Origin: an archaeon
GTDB taxonomy: Archaea > Thermoplasmatota > Thermoplasmata > Methanomassiliicoccales > Methanomethylophilaceae
Direction of reading: 5' to 3'
Assembly: GCA_024399225.1 (NCBI GenBank)
Contig: JAKSHV010000006.1
Span: forward strand, 1 to 17,042
DNA: 17,042 bases
The notes beneath the pieces were generated by a model. It was given only the letters and a program-made list of their open reading frames with translations, was not told the DNA's origin and did no database searches. Within the stretch, counting starts at the first letter, position 1; the number at the start of each line of letters is the position of its first letter. Both the position numbers and the translations under genes were made by a program. Positions 7,237 to 14,030 of this stretch are shown in pieces.

Positions 7237-7689
7237 TCACTCGACCTCCGAGATGATGATCTCGATGTTCACAGTGTCCTGGTTCCACTCAGTGGCACGT
7301 CCCTGTGCCCTGGGCATGTGGCCAGGAATGACCTGTCCCCTAGAGGTGCTGATGGTGGTGATGACCATGCTAGCGGAGTCAAGTCCCTTGTAGTCGGCGT
7401 TTGCTGCTGCGCTGTTGAGAGTAGCAAGGATTGCCTTGGAGACTTTGACGGGGTATCTTCCAGGTCCGACTCCCTGTTTGTGGGAGACGCGTTTGTTGTA
7501 CCTCCTGAGTTTGACAGGGGTCTCTTTTGCGATGACTGCCTCAAGGAAAGCCTGTGCCTGGGGGACGGTCATTCCCTTAACTGCAAGTGCGACCTCACGG
7601 GCGAACTTGGGGGAGATGGGCTGTTCCCTGGTCAGTGCTTTTGCGGTGGTGTCAGGGTCAGAAACAGTAGTGTATCCTTTGTTAGTCAT
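7237..7689 (-). CDS. rpl22: Ribosomal protein L22 (uL22)
   Basis: Large-subunit protein uL22, whose loop reaches into the exit tunnel. The 150-residue product has PISPKFAREVALAVKGMTVPQAQAFL, then RYNKRVSHKQGVGPGRYPVKVSKAIL and, in the C-terminal beta hairpin, GHMPRAQGRATEWNQDTVNIEII. The archaeal form is longer than the bacterial one and this length fits. The in-frame GTG at 7704 was rejected because GAGGTG lies about 7 bases before the ATG at 7689 and the protein then starts normally. The S19 stop lies just upstream. Confidence 0.96.
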   Translation of the reverse strand: MTNKGYTTVSDPDTTAKALTREQPISPKFAREVALAVKGMTVPQAQAFLEAVIAKETPVKLRRYNKRVSHKQGVGPGRYPVKVSKAILATLNSAAANADYKGLDSASMVITTISTSRGQVIPGHMPRAQGRATEWNQDTVNIEIIISEVE

Positions 7690-7700
7690 ATCCAAACACC

Positions 7701-8165
7701 TCACTTAAGCGGCATGAACTTGGAGGACCTAGTTGCACCGACTCCGGGTCCGGAGTGCTCGGGGGCCTTCCTGTTCTGAATGAATTCACCGAGGAAACAT
7801 CCGATCATCTCGGGTTTGAGTTCAACCTCGACGAACTCTTTTCCATTGTAGATTGCGACGGTCTTTCCGACAAAGCTGGGGATGATGGGGAGATCCCTGC
7901 GGTGGGTCCTGACGACCTCATCGCACTCACCGTTGAGTTTGTCGAAGACGAGCTGCTGCTCGTAGTTCAGGCCGCGGAGGTAGGTCCTCCTAGACCTGGA
8001 AGGCAGAAGCTCGAGGACTTCGTCGAAGGGCATAGCAAGGAGCTGTTCCATGTTGTATCCACGGAACATGAACTCCTTCTTCCTGCGGGCCTGAATTGCG
8101 GATGCCTTCTTCCTGGACTTTCTCCTGGAAGCTTTTGCGGAACCCATAATCTTGTTTTTTGCCAT
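7701..8165 (-). CDS. rps19: Ribosomal protein S19 (uS19)
   Basis: Small-subunit head protein uS19. The core region is clear: KEFMFRGYNMEQLLAMPFDEVLELLPSR, then RTHRRDLPIIPSFVGKTVAIYNGKEFVEV and the C-terminal MIGCFLGEFIQNRKAPEHSGPGVGATRSSKF. The N-terminus has an unusually basic lysine/arginine/serine-rich stretch of about 25 residues (KASRRKSRKKASAIQARRKK) before the core. The start could be GTG at 8174, overlapping the L2 stop, or ATG at 8165. I prefer the ATG (MAKNK), with GTGAG close upstream; the choice changes only three residues. Confidence 0.95.
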   Translation of the reverse strand: MAKNKIMGSAKASRRKSRKKASAIQARRKKEFMFRGYNMEQLLAMPFDEVLELLPSRSRRTYLRGLNYEQQLVFDKLNGECDEVVRTHRRDLPIIPSFVGKTVAIYNGKEFVEVELKPEMIGCFLGEFIQNRKAPEHSGPGVGATRSSKFMPLK

Positions 8166-8170
8166 TGAGC

Positions 8171-8866
8171 TCACTTCCTCTTAACTTTCTTCTTGGGTGC
8201 AATAAATCCAGCTTTCTGTCCCGGAGGTGCGTTCCTTCCATGGCAGTTGGGTCCACCGACGTGGGGGTGACTTCCTCCTCCGTTGGGGTGGTCTACAGCG
8301 TTCATTGCGACTCCCTTGGTCTTCTTGTTTGCGACGGACCTGGACCTCAGGGTGTGGAAGTTCTTTCCTGCTTTACCGAGAGGTTTGTCGATCCTTCCTC
8401 CACCGGCGACGACTCCGATTGCTGCACGGCAGTTGGGGTTGAACTCTTTCAGTACGCCAGAAGGCATAGAGAGAACAACGACTTTTCCCCTGCTGACAAC
8501 GAGTGCGGAGGTTCCGGCGGTCTTTACGAATTTTCCTCCATCTCCGGGCTGACCCTCGATGTTGTGAACGAGAGTTCCCTCAGGGATGTCGGAGAGTACG
8601 AGGATGTTTCCGGGCCTGACTTCAGATCCGCCGATCTCGACGGTCTGTCCAACCCTGGTACCCTCGACTGCAAGCTGATAGCTCTTCTTACCATCATAAT
8701 CGATGACTGCGAGAGGGCAGGTCCTTCCAGGAGCCTGAATGAGGTCCTTGATGGTTCCCTGTGCTTCGTAGTGGGGGATCCTGATGTCGTCCACGTGTCT
8801 GTGGGACGGGGAGCGGTAGTGAGAGCCTCCACGGGCCCTCCTCTGCGGAATTAATCTTTTTCCCAT
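8171..8866 (-). CDS. rpl2: Ribosomal protein L2 (uL2)
   Basis: Large-subunit protein uL2, needed for subunit joining and close to the peptidyl transferase centre. The 231 residues start MGKRLIPQRRARGGSHYRSPSHR. They include GRTCPLAVIDYDGKKSY and VRPGNILVLSDIPEGTLVHNIE in the middle, and the key histidine-containing motif VDHPNGGGSHPHVGGP near 191-206. Length is that of archaeal L2. GAGGTG lies 8 bases upstream of the ATG. L23 ends 10 bases before. Confidence 0.98.
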   Translation of the reverse strand: MGKRLIPQRRARGGSHYRSPSHRHVDDIRIPHYEAQGTIKDLIQAPGRTCPLAVIDYDGKKSYQLAVEGTRVGQTVEIGGSEVRPGNILVLSDIPEGTLVHNIEGQPGDGGKFVKTAGTSALVVSRGKVVVLSMPSGVLKEFNPNCRAAIGVVAGGGRIDKPLGKAGKNFHTLRSRSVANKKTKGVAMNAVDHPNGGGSHPHVGGPNCHGRNAPPGQKAGFIAPKKKVKRK

Positions 8867-8876
8867 GTTTTACACC

Positions 8877-9158
8877 TCAGAATACTCCGACCCTCATACC
8901 GACATCTTCTGCAGAGTAGCCCTCTGCGAGCTTGATGATGGCGTGTTTGCCGTCTTTCTGGATTCTGGTCCAGACACATACGACCTTGACTTCGAAGCGC
9001 TCTTCGAATGCGGCCTTGATGTCTGCCTTGTCAGCGTCCCTGTGGACGATGAACTCGATCTTGTTGCCGTCTTTGTAGTTCTGAGCAGCGGTTCCACCCA
9101 TGAGGTTGAGTGCTTTCTCAGTGACGTACGGCCTTACGAGAATGTCGCTCTGCTTCAT
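8877..9158 (-). CDS. rpl23: Ribosomal protein L23 (uL23)
   Basis: Large-subunit protein uL23 at the tunnel exit, a docking site for SRP and chaperones. The 93 residues read KQSDILVRPYVTEKALNLMGG, then NKIEFIVHRDADKADIKAAFEERFEVKVVCVWT and a C-terminal part ending GYSAEDVGMRVGVF. ATG at 9158 overlaps the L4 stop (ATGA). An in-frame GTG at 9167 exists but lies within the L4 end and would add three residues foreign to the family. Confidence 0.95.
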   Translation of the reverse strand: MKQSDILVRPYVTEKALNLMGGTAAQNYKDGNKIEFIVHRDADKADIKAAFEERFEVKVVCVWTRIQKDGKHAIIKLAEGYSAEDVGMRVGVF

Positions 9159-9931
9159 TCGGTCCACTCTCCAATCTTTGCGATGGCGGATTTGGTGTAG
9201 ACAGTAAGCCTTCCTGCGTCTCCTCCGGGAGCGAGCAGGCTGGTGTTCAGGGTGCTGATCTCCTCGACTTCGACTCCAGGCAGGTTGTTAGCTCCCTTGA
9301 ATACGGGTGCTGCCCTGTCTTTATCAGATACTACAATAAGAACAGATACAGGGGTCCTGTATTTCCTGTTCCTCATCTTTCCTTTTCCTGCGCGGATCTT
9401 GGTTCCCTCTTTTGCGCGCTCGACATCGTATCCGATTCCGATTGCGTCGAAGAGTGCCATAACATCTGCTGCGGTCTTGACGTCGTTAAGTGCGTCGTCA
9501 ACAACGATGGGGAAGGAGACTTTGTCGTCGAACCTGTGTCCACGTGCTTTTACGCACTCTGCACATGCGGTTGCGGCGAGAGCGGACAGGCGAGCGATCT
9601 TGAGCTCTTTCCTGTTGACTTTCTGGTCCCAGATCTTCTCGACTTTCGGGGGGTGTGCCCTCCTACCGGAGACGTTGTTGGGGGACTGGGTTGCTTTCCT
9701 TCCGTCGTGGAGACGCTGTACACGTGCAACTCCACGTCCTTTTCCCCAAGTGCTGACAGAGTGCCTCATACCGGACCTAGGGTTAGGACCGTATGCCTGC
9801 CTTGCGTTTGCGGCGGCTGCGAGGATTGCCCTCTTGATGATGTCAGGCCTGTATGCGGTGTTGAATGCTGCGGGGACCTCGATGGTTCCGGAAACCTCTC
9901 CCTTAACGGAATAAACGTTGGTTGTGGTCAT
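9155..9931 (-). CDS. rpl4: Ribosomal protein L4 (uL4)
   Basis: Large-subunit protein uL4, whose extended loop lines the exit tunnel. The 258 residues include FNTAYRPDIIKRAILAAAANARQAYG, then the tunnel loop at about 50-96 (GMRHSVSTWGKGRGVARVQR, RRAHPPKVEK). The C-terminal alpha/beta domain contains RKYRTPVSVLIVVSDK and a final LAPGGDAGRLTVYTKSAI. Archaeal length. The start lies 5 bases after the L3 stop with GGGAG somewhat far upstream, so translation probably depends on the ribosome that finishes L3. Confidence 0.97.
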   Translation of the reverse strand: MTTTNVYSVKGEVSGTIEVPAAFNTAYRPDIIKRAILAAAANARQAYGPNPRSGMRHSVSTWGKGRGVARVQRLHDGRKATQSPNNVSGRRAHPPKVEKIWDQKVNRKELKIARLSALAATACAECVKARGHRFDDKVSFPIVVDDALNDVKTAADVMALFDAIGIGYDVERAKEGTKIRAGKGKMRNRKYRTPVSVLIVVSDKDRAAPVFKGANNLPGVEVEEISTLNTSLLAPGGDAGRLTVYTKSAIAKIGEWTE

Positions 9932-9936
9932 TCAAA

Positions 9937-10932
9937 TCATGCTCCCTGCTTGGATTCGGTCGAGACATAGGTAACCTCGGCTGCACTTACGTCTGCCTTG
10001 GCAGGAACTCTAACTCCGTCCCTGAACCTGATAAGCCTCTTGGTGGGTCCGGGAACGGATCCCTTGACAAGAACGTAGGTGTTCCTGACTTCACCGTAGT
10101 TGGTGAATCCGCCCTTGGGGCTTACTTCTTTACCGTCGGTTCCGACTTTGATGATCTTCTTGTTGATTTCAGTCCTCTGGTGGTATCCCATCTGTCCGGG
10201 AAGAGGTACGGTGGACCTTACGTATCCAGGCCTCTTAGGACCAAGGTTTCCGATTCCACGGCGGTGCTTGCTGTTCCTGTGGGACAGAAGCTTGATTCCC
10301 CATCTCTTGGTGGAACCCTGGAATCCCTTTCCTTTGGTGATTGCGATAACATCGATGACTGCTCCCTCTGCTGCGAAGTCGGTAACAGTGACCTCTTTGC
10401 CGAGGATGGTCTTGGCGTACTCGATCCTCTCTTTGATTGCTCCTCCGCCGATCCTGAGCTCCATTAGGTCGGGTACTTTCTTGGGTACACCGGAAATGAG
10501 CTTGGGCTGGGTGTATGCAAGGACACGGACGTCCTCGACATCGAAGTTCTCAATCCTGGAGAAGTCGGGCTCGCCCCTCTTGGGTACGTTGACCCTCCTG
10601 TCAAGCAGGGGGTCGACATCTGCAGCCCAGATCTCGCCGGCGGTCTTGAGGCCGTCGATCTGCTGTTCGTAGAACCTGATGGCTGCGATCTTCATGGGAG
10701 GGACCTCGATAACAGTAACGGGGGTCTGAACTTCCATTCCAGAGGTGGTGCTCTTTGCTCTCTTGTCAACGACAAACGCGTGGGTCATTCCTGCCTTGTA
10801 TCCTGCGAATCCCTGAATCTTAGGTGCTCCGCTGATCTCGGGCCAGGAGTCTAACCTGGGCGTCTGTGATTTTGCTCTCTTCCTAGGGCCGAATGCCCTG
10901 GATCCCTTCTTTGGGCGTCTTCTTTGCGGCAT
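9937..10932 (-). CDS. rpl3: Ribosomal protein L3 (uL3), first gene of the cluster
   Basis: Large-subunit protein uL3; its loop reaches the peptidyl transferase centre. The 331 residues begin MPQRRRPKKGSRAFGPRKRAK and contain GFAGYKAGMTH. The W-finger region TKGKGFQGSTKRWGIK follows, then SHRNSKHRRGIGNLGPKRPG and KGSVPGPTKRLIRFR near the end, all in archaeal arrangement and normal length. It is the first gene after the promoter region at 10933-11209. Its own ribosome binding site is modest: AGGT about 11 bases upstream of the ATG, directly next to a hairpin (10948-10972), so initiation might be structure-controlled. Confidence 0.98.
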   Translation of the reverse strand: MPQRRRPKKGSRAFGPRKRAKSQTPRLDSWPEISGAPKIQGFAGYKAGMTHAFVVDKRAKSTTSGMEVQTPVTVIEVPPMKIAAIRFYEQQIDGLKTAGEIWAADVDPLLDRRVNVPKRGEPDFSRIENFDVEDVRVLAYTQPKLISGVPKKVPDLMELRIGGGAIKERIEYAKTILGKEVTVTDFAAEGAVIDVIAITKGKGFQGSTKRWGIKLLSHRNSKHRRGIGNLGPKRPGYVRSTVPLPGQMGYHQRTEINKKIIKVGTDGKEVSPKGGFTNYGEVRNTYVLVKGSVPGPTKRLIRFRDGVRVPAKADVSAAEVTYVSTESKQGA

Positions 10933-11112
10933 ATTTTACACATACCTGCGAGGGTCTCTTCGCTAACCTCGCGCTATATTTCAGACGAACGCCTTCATGA
11001 ACCGACCGTGACACCTTATTCGCCCTCAAAATGCCGTTTCGGCTGAGGACAAGCATGGGTTGCTATGCATTGCCCGATGTGTCTGGTCGGACATAGAGTA
11101 TGTCCAATCTAA
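10933..11112 (-). promoter_or_regulatory. Long structured 5' leader of the ribosomal protein operon (or a separate small RNA)
   Basis: Between the predicted transcription start (about 11112) and the L3 ATG lie about 180 nt without a convincing gene. On the transcribed strand four hairpins can be drawn. GGACATA/TATGTCC has a 3-nt loop (11089-11105). GGGCAAtGCAT pairs with ATGCTTGTCC (11047-11075). CCTCA plus GCCG-AAA-CGGC is closed by TGAGG with a 4-nt bulge (11024-11048). GCGAGG/CCTCGC (10948-10972) directly precedes the AGGT ribosome binding site. Such leaders can mediate ribosomal protein autoregulation, but that role is inference. It does not show the conserved SRP RNA or RNase P RNA motifs I know. 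Confidence 0.5.
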
Positions 11113-11133
11113 ACCTCTCGTAAGGCCACGTTG

Positions 11134-11141
11134 TATATAAA
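11134..11141 (-). promoter_or_regulatory. TATA box of the ribosomal protein operon
   Basis: On the minus strand the sequence TTTATATA, preceded by the purine-rich GAGGC, is a very good archaeal TATA box. Transcription would be expected to start 24-28 bases downstream, near 11110-11114, giving a leader of about 180 nt before L3. A second, weaker AT-rich candidate (TTTTATAAAG) lies at 11157-11166 but coincides with the probable terminator of the preceding unit. Confidence 0.7.
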
Positions 11142-11172
11142 GCCTCTTACGCGTTACTTTATAAAATATTAT

Positions 11173-11185
11173 AATTAAAAATAAG
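11173..11185 (-). terminator. Oligo-T terminator after the RaSEA/DUF5611-like unit
   Basis: Downstream of the stop at 11210-11212 the minus strand reads CCCCTTATTTTTAATTATAA. Runs of T in the non-template strand terminate archaeal RNA polymerase, and no strong hairpin is needed. It separates the two-gene unit from the ribosomal protein promoter. Confidence 0.5.
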
Positions 11186-11209
11186 GGGTTTCGGAAGGAG
11201 AGGGAGAAC

Positions 11210-11554
11210 TCAGAGTTCGCCCTCTTTTGCCTTCTTTTTTGCACGCTCCATGCGCTGCTTTGCGGTGAATCCGGTGGCGGCCTCGAGGAACTTGTTGAGT
11301 GCCCTCTTGGAGTCGATGATCTGGTCGTCGGTGAGAGATTTGATGTCGTCTATGTTGACGGTCAAAAGTCCCATCTGGGTCTTTGAGAGAACCTTGGCTT
11401 CGATCCTTGCCATGGCACCATAGGAGGAGATGAAAACACCGTTCTCTTCGGAGACATTTCCGAATGCGGTCTTCATGAGCTCTCCGAGTTTAGCGCCCTC
11501 TACCTTTGCGTAGAATCCCCTCTTGATATCGAATTCTGTCATTTCGCCTGCCAT
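11210..11554 (-). CDS. Conserved archaeal protein, DUF5611-like, function unknown
   Basis: A small basic-tailed protein of 114 residues starting MAGEMTEFDIKRG. Features: the TEFDIKRGFY start, a central mixed beta region (GVFISSYGAMARIEAKVL, GLLTVNIDD), and a C-terminal helix FLEAATGFTAKQRMERAKKKAKE. This pattern resembles a small family conserved in methanogens that I recall as DUF5611; the assignment is from memory and moderate. No signal peptide or membrane segment. The start at 11554 has GTGAT upstream and lies 4 bases after the RaSEA stop; ATG 11542 is possible too. Co-transcription with RaSEA may point to tRNA modification or RNA metabolism, but this is inference only. Confidence 0.75.
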   Translation of the reverse strand: MAGEMTEFDIKRGFYAKVEGAKLGELMKTAFGNVSEENGVFISSYGAMARIEAKVLSKTQMGLLTVNIDDIKSLTDDQIIDSKRALNKFLEAATGFTAKQRMERAKKKAKEGEL

Positions 11555-11558
11555 TGAA

Positions 11559-12557
11559 TCACATCCTGATTGTAAGGTCGCTGTCGAACGCACGGCCTAG
11601 ATCTGCCGGGGTTCCCAGGTACTTCTCTGCTTTAAGGTATTGCTCCCAGGTTAATTTACATTCGCATGAAACGTCGAGGTCCGAAGGGTCCTGGCTGAAG
11701 GAGAATTTCTCGATCGCGGCAAGTGCTGCCTCATCGCATTTTCCACAGTTGTGAACACCCCTCTGAGAACCTCCTCCGGAGGGGGACGACATGAGCCTGG
11801 AATTAACAGTGCCAGATAGCTGTTTCATTACAGAAATCAATGACCAAATCCAAGGAGATCTGAAGTCCCCTCTCTTCCACAGTCTCTCCACGTACGTTCC
11901 GAACTGAACATTGAGGGGATTGATGGATATCTCGTCGGAGAACGGGTCTGCGAAGCGTGCGGACGTGATGGCGTCGTCCATTCCAGACTTCTCCGAAAGG
12001 AACGGGGGTTTGAGAAGAAGATAGGTCCTGACTTTGATGCCTGCTGCCTTGAGCTTCTCTCCGGCCTCTTTGCTCTGTGCCGCGGTGAATCCTTTGTTGA
12101 CGCAGGTGCGAAGTACCTCTTCATTGGAGGATTCGAGACCTAATGCCACAGTAAGGTTCTTGGGAAGTGTTGCAACAAGCTCATCGGTGATGAACTCGGG
12201 CCTGCTCTCGACAAGGATCCTCTTGCATCCCGCATACTCGCGGAACATCCTCTCACGGATGGATACGGGAATCTCGTTGGTGTCGAAGAAGCTACCGGAA
12301 GTGTAGATCTTCACGAAGGGCTCACCCTTGTATTTTGACAGTGCCAGATCCACCTGTGCGTTGAGATCTTCCTCAGTGACGTTGTTGAGTGATGCAGTGC
12401 GGTATCCGCACATGGTGCATCCGCCGCTGCCTGCCTTTGCCCAGCAGCAACCGTTGGTGCGCATGATGAGGACCTGTGCCTTCACGGTCTCCCCATCAGC
12501 CATATCGTTCTCCGACCAAGCCGCTTCCAGCTCGTTCGGCATCCTTTTGCCTTTCAT
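11559..12557 (-). CDS. Archaeosine biosynthesis radical SAM protein RaSEA
   Basis: A 332-residue radical SAM enzyme. In the family, RaSEA works with ArcS: ArcS attaches lysine to preQ0 at position 15 of tRNA and RaSEA cleaves this intermediate to give archaeosine. The iron-sulfur motif is GCCWAKAGSGGCTMCGY (cysteines 37, 47, 50), the spacing and GY ending being typical of this family rather than of the CxxxCxxC class. Further support is KIYTSGSFFD, RILVESRPEF, ALGLESSNEEVLRTCVNKGF and, near the C-terminus, additional cysteines (HNCGKCDEAA, SCECKLTW). Start ATG 12557 was chosen; ATG 12542 (MPNEL) is an alternative. Confidence 0.85.
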   Translation of the reverse strand: MKGKRMPNELEAAWSENDMADGETVKAQVLIMRTNGCCWAKAGSGGCTMCGYRTASLNNVTEEDLNAQVDLALSKYKGEPFVKIYTSGSFFDTNEIPVSIRERMFREYAGCKRILVESRPEFITDELVATLPKNLTVALGLESSNEEVLRTCVNKGFTAAQSKEAGEKLKAAGIKVRTYLLLKPPFLSEKSGMDDAITSARFADPFSDEISINPLNVQFGTYVERLWKRGDFRSPWIWSLISVMKQLSGTVNSRLMSSPSGGGSQRGVHNCGKCDEAALAAIEKFSFSQDPSDLDVSCECKLTWEQYLKAEKYLGTPADLGRAFDSDLTIRM

Positions 12558-12580
12558 TGCACAACCCTACTCCTCGGTTG

Positions 12581-12630
12581 GAATTAAACCTATCGTGCGC
12601 AGTCGTACGCGCACGTAATTAATTAATAAT
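12581..12630. promoter_or_regulatory. Divergent promoter region between RaSEA and the flavoenzyme
   Basis: The two genes point away from each other across about 104 bases. The AT-rich stretch TAATTAATTAATAAT (12616-12630) can serve as TATA box for the plus-strand gene, with a start near 12650 and a short leader. It could also serve the minus strand, although TTTAATTC (12581-12588) is better placed there and would give a leaderless RaSEA transcript. An inverted repeat lies between them (12594-12615). Exact starts cannot be decided from sequence. Confidence 0.45.
12594..12615. repeat. Inverted repeat CGTGCGC-N8-GCGCACG in the divergent promoter
   Basis: Two perfect 7-base arms, CGTGCGC (12594-12600) and GCGCACG (12609-12615), are separated by AGTCGTAC. 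The element lies next to the AT-rich promoter core and is GC-rich in AT-rich surroundings. Geometry fits a binding site for a dimeric regulator; which gene it would control is unknown. Confidence 0.5.
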
Positions 12631-12661
12631 GGGCGTCGCCTACACCGTGATAGGCATTAAC

Positions 12662-14026
12662 ATGGCAAAAAAGATCATAGTCATTGGATCCGGTGCAGCA
12701 GGAATGTCCGCAGCATCTGCCGCCAGGGCTGCAGACCCCGAAGCAGAAATCACTGTCTTCACCGAGGACAGGGATGTGGCATACTCTCCCTGTATGATCC
12801 CCTGGGTCCTTGAAGGAAAGGCCACCTGGGACAGCATCATCATGCACGACCCCGCTTGGTACGCCAAAGAGAGGAACATCAAGATCCTCACCGAGACCAA
12901 GGTCGAGGCAGCAGTCAACGACAGGGCCAAGGACGGAACCGTCACCAAGACCGTCACCGCAAACGGCCAGACCTATGAGTACGACTCCCTTGTTCTCGCA
13001 ACCGGTGGAAAGGTATTCATCCCCCCGATCGAGGGAACCAAACTCCCTGGAGTATTCACCGTCAGGACCGTAAAGGGCGGAGAGGAGATCGAAGCATACC
13101 TCAAGAAATCCCAGAAGGTCGCAATCGCAGGAGCAGGAGTCATCGGACTCGAGCTCGCACTCGGACTTGTCAACATCGGAAAGGATGTCACCGTCATCGA
13201 GATGATGGATCAGGTCATCCCCCGTATCGCCGACAAGGACATGGCAGAGCCCATCCAGAAATACCTTGAGAGCAAAGGTGTCAAGTTCATGATGAGGACC
13301 CCCGTCCAGGGAGTCATCGGAGCAGACAAGGTCGAGGCAGTCAACGCAGGCGGAACCGAAGTTCCCTGTGACATGGTCGTCTTCGCAACTGGTGTCCGCG
13401 CCAACGTAGACCTTGCAGACCAGCTCGGTCTCGACAAGGGTCAGATGGGAGCACTTCTCGTCTCCCCCACCCTCCAGGCATACAAGAGGGGAAGGATCGT
13501 CCCCGACATCTTCGTAGCCGGAGACGTCATGCAGTGCCAGTCCGCAGTATACGACGGACCCACCATGAGCCAGCTCGGATCCTCCGCAACCAAGGAGGGA
13601 AGGATTGCAGGAGCCAACGCCGCAGGCAAGAAGCTCCAGTTCGGTCCCGTCGCAAGCCCCTGGGTCAGCATCATCGGAGAGAAACAGATCGCAGGTACTG
13701 GAATGTCCCTCGGACTCGCTTCCTGGTATGGTGTAGAGTGCGTTACCGGAAAGGCTGTCGGACTCACCCGTGCAAGGTACTATCCCGACGCCAAGGAACA
13801 GATCGTCAAGGTCATCGCCGACAAGACCACCCACAGGCTCATCGGTGCACAGATTCTCGCAGGTGAGGAGGCCACCGGACGTATCGACTGGCTCACCGCA
13901 GCAATCATCAACGGAACCACCGCAGAAGAATTCCTCATGCAGGCCGAGAACGCCTACTGTCCCCCTACCTCCATGGTCAGGGACGTCGTGTTCGCAGCAG
14001 TAGAGGACCTCGTAAAGAACCTGTGA
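12662..14026 (+). CDS. FAD-dependent pyridine nucleotide-disulfide oxidoreductase (CoA-disulfide reductase / NADH oxidase type)
   Basis: A 454-residue cytoplasmic flavoprotein with the family's three parts. FAD-binding fold: IIVIGSGAAGMSAA at the N-terminus and later DIFVAGDVMQC. NAD(P)H-binding fold: VAIAGAGVIGLELALGL. C-terminal dimerization domain: ASWYGVECVTGKAVGLTRA, HRLIGAQILAG. The single redox cysteine expected in CoA-disulfide reductases and Nox enzymes is present as C44 in YSPCMIPW, where relatives typically have CGLPY. C-terminal YCPPTS (C433) is also unusual. Likely reduces a disulfide or polysulfide or acts as an oxidase with NAD(P)H; the true substrate is not known. Start chosen at MAKKIIVIG; an ATG 33 bases earlier only adds a non-family tail. 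Confidence 0.88.
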   Translation: MAKKIIVIGSGAAGMSAASAARAADPEAEITVFTEDRDVAYSPCMIPWVLEGKATWDSIIMHDPAWYAKERNIKILTETKVEAAVNDRAKDGTVTKTVTANGQTYEYDSLVLATGGKVFIPPIEGTKLPGVFTVRTVKGGEEIEAYLKKSQKVAIAGAGVIGLELALGLVNIGKDVTVIEMMDQVIPRIADKDMAEPIQKYLESKGVKFMMRTPVQGVIGADKVEAVNAGGTEVPCDMVVFATGVRANVDLADQLGLDKGQMGALLVSPTLQAYKRGRIVPDIFVAGDVMQCQSAVYDGPTMSQLGSSATKEGRIAGANAAGKKLQFGPVASPWVSIIGEKQIAGTGMSLGLASWYGVECVTGKAVGLTRARYYPDAKEQIVKVIADKTTHRLIGAQILAGEEATGRIDWLTAAIINGTTAEEFLMQAENAYCPPTSMVRDVVFAAVEDLVKNL

Positions 14027-14030
14027 TCCG

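Noticed and set aside
8100..8165. Basic N-terminal stretch of S19 as a possible fused peptide or misplaced start
   Set aside because: The frame is continuous, the start is supported by position next to L2, and lysine/arginine-rich tails are common in ribosomal proteins.
11026..11094. A 22-codon open frame in the L3 leader (MSDQTHRAMHSNPCL...), possible leader peptide
   Set aside because: No ribosome binding site, and the reading frame runs through two hairpins; without conservation data it cannot be supported as a translated upstream gene.
10933..11112. SRP RNA or RNase P RNA as identity of the structured region before L3
   Set aside because: None of the conserved motifs I would expect (SRP helix 8 sequence, RNase P conserved region I or V) is visible, and the length is too short.
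12623..13834. A 403-codon open frame on the minus strand opposite the flavoenzyme
   Set aside because: Its protein is a low-complexity mix rich in G, D, C, S and V with no recognisable fold; the plus strand holds clear FAD and NAD(P) motifs across the same region.
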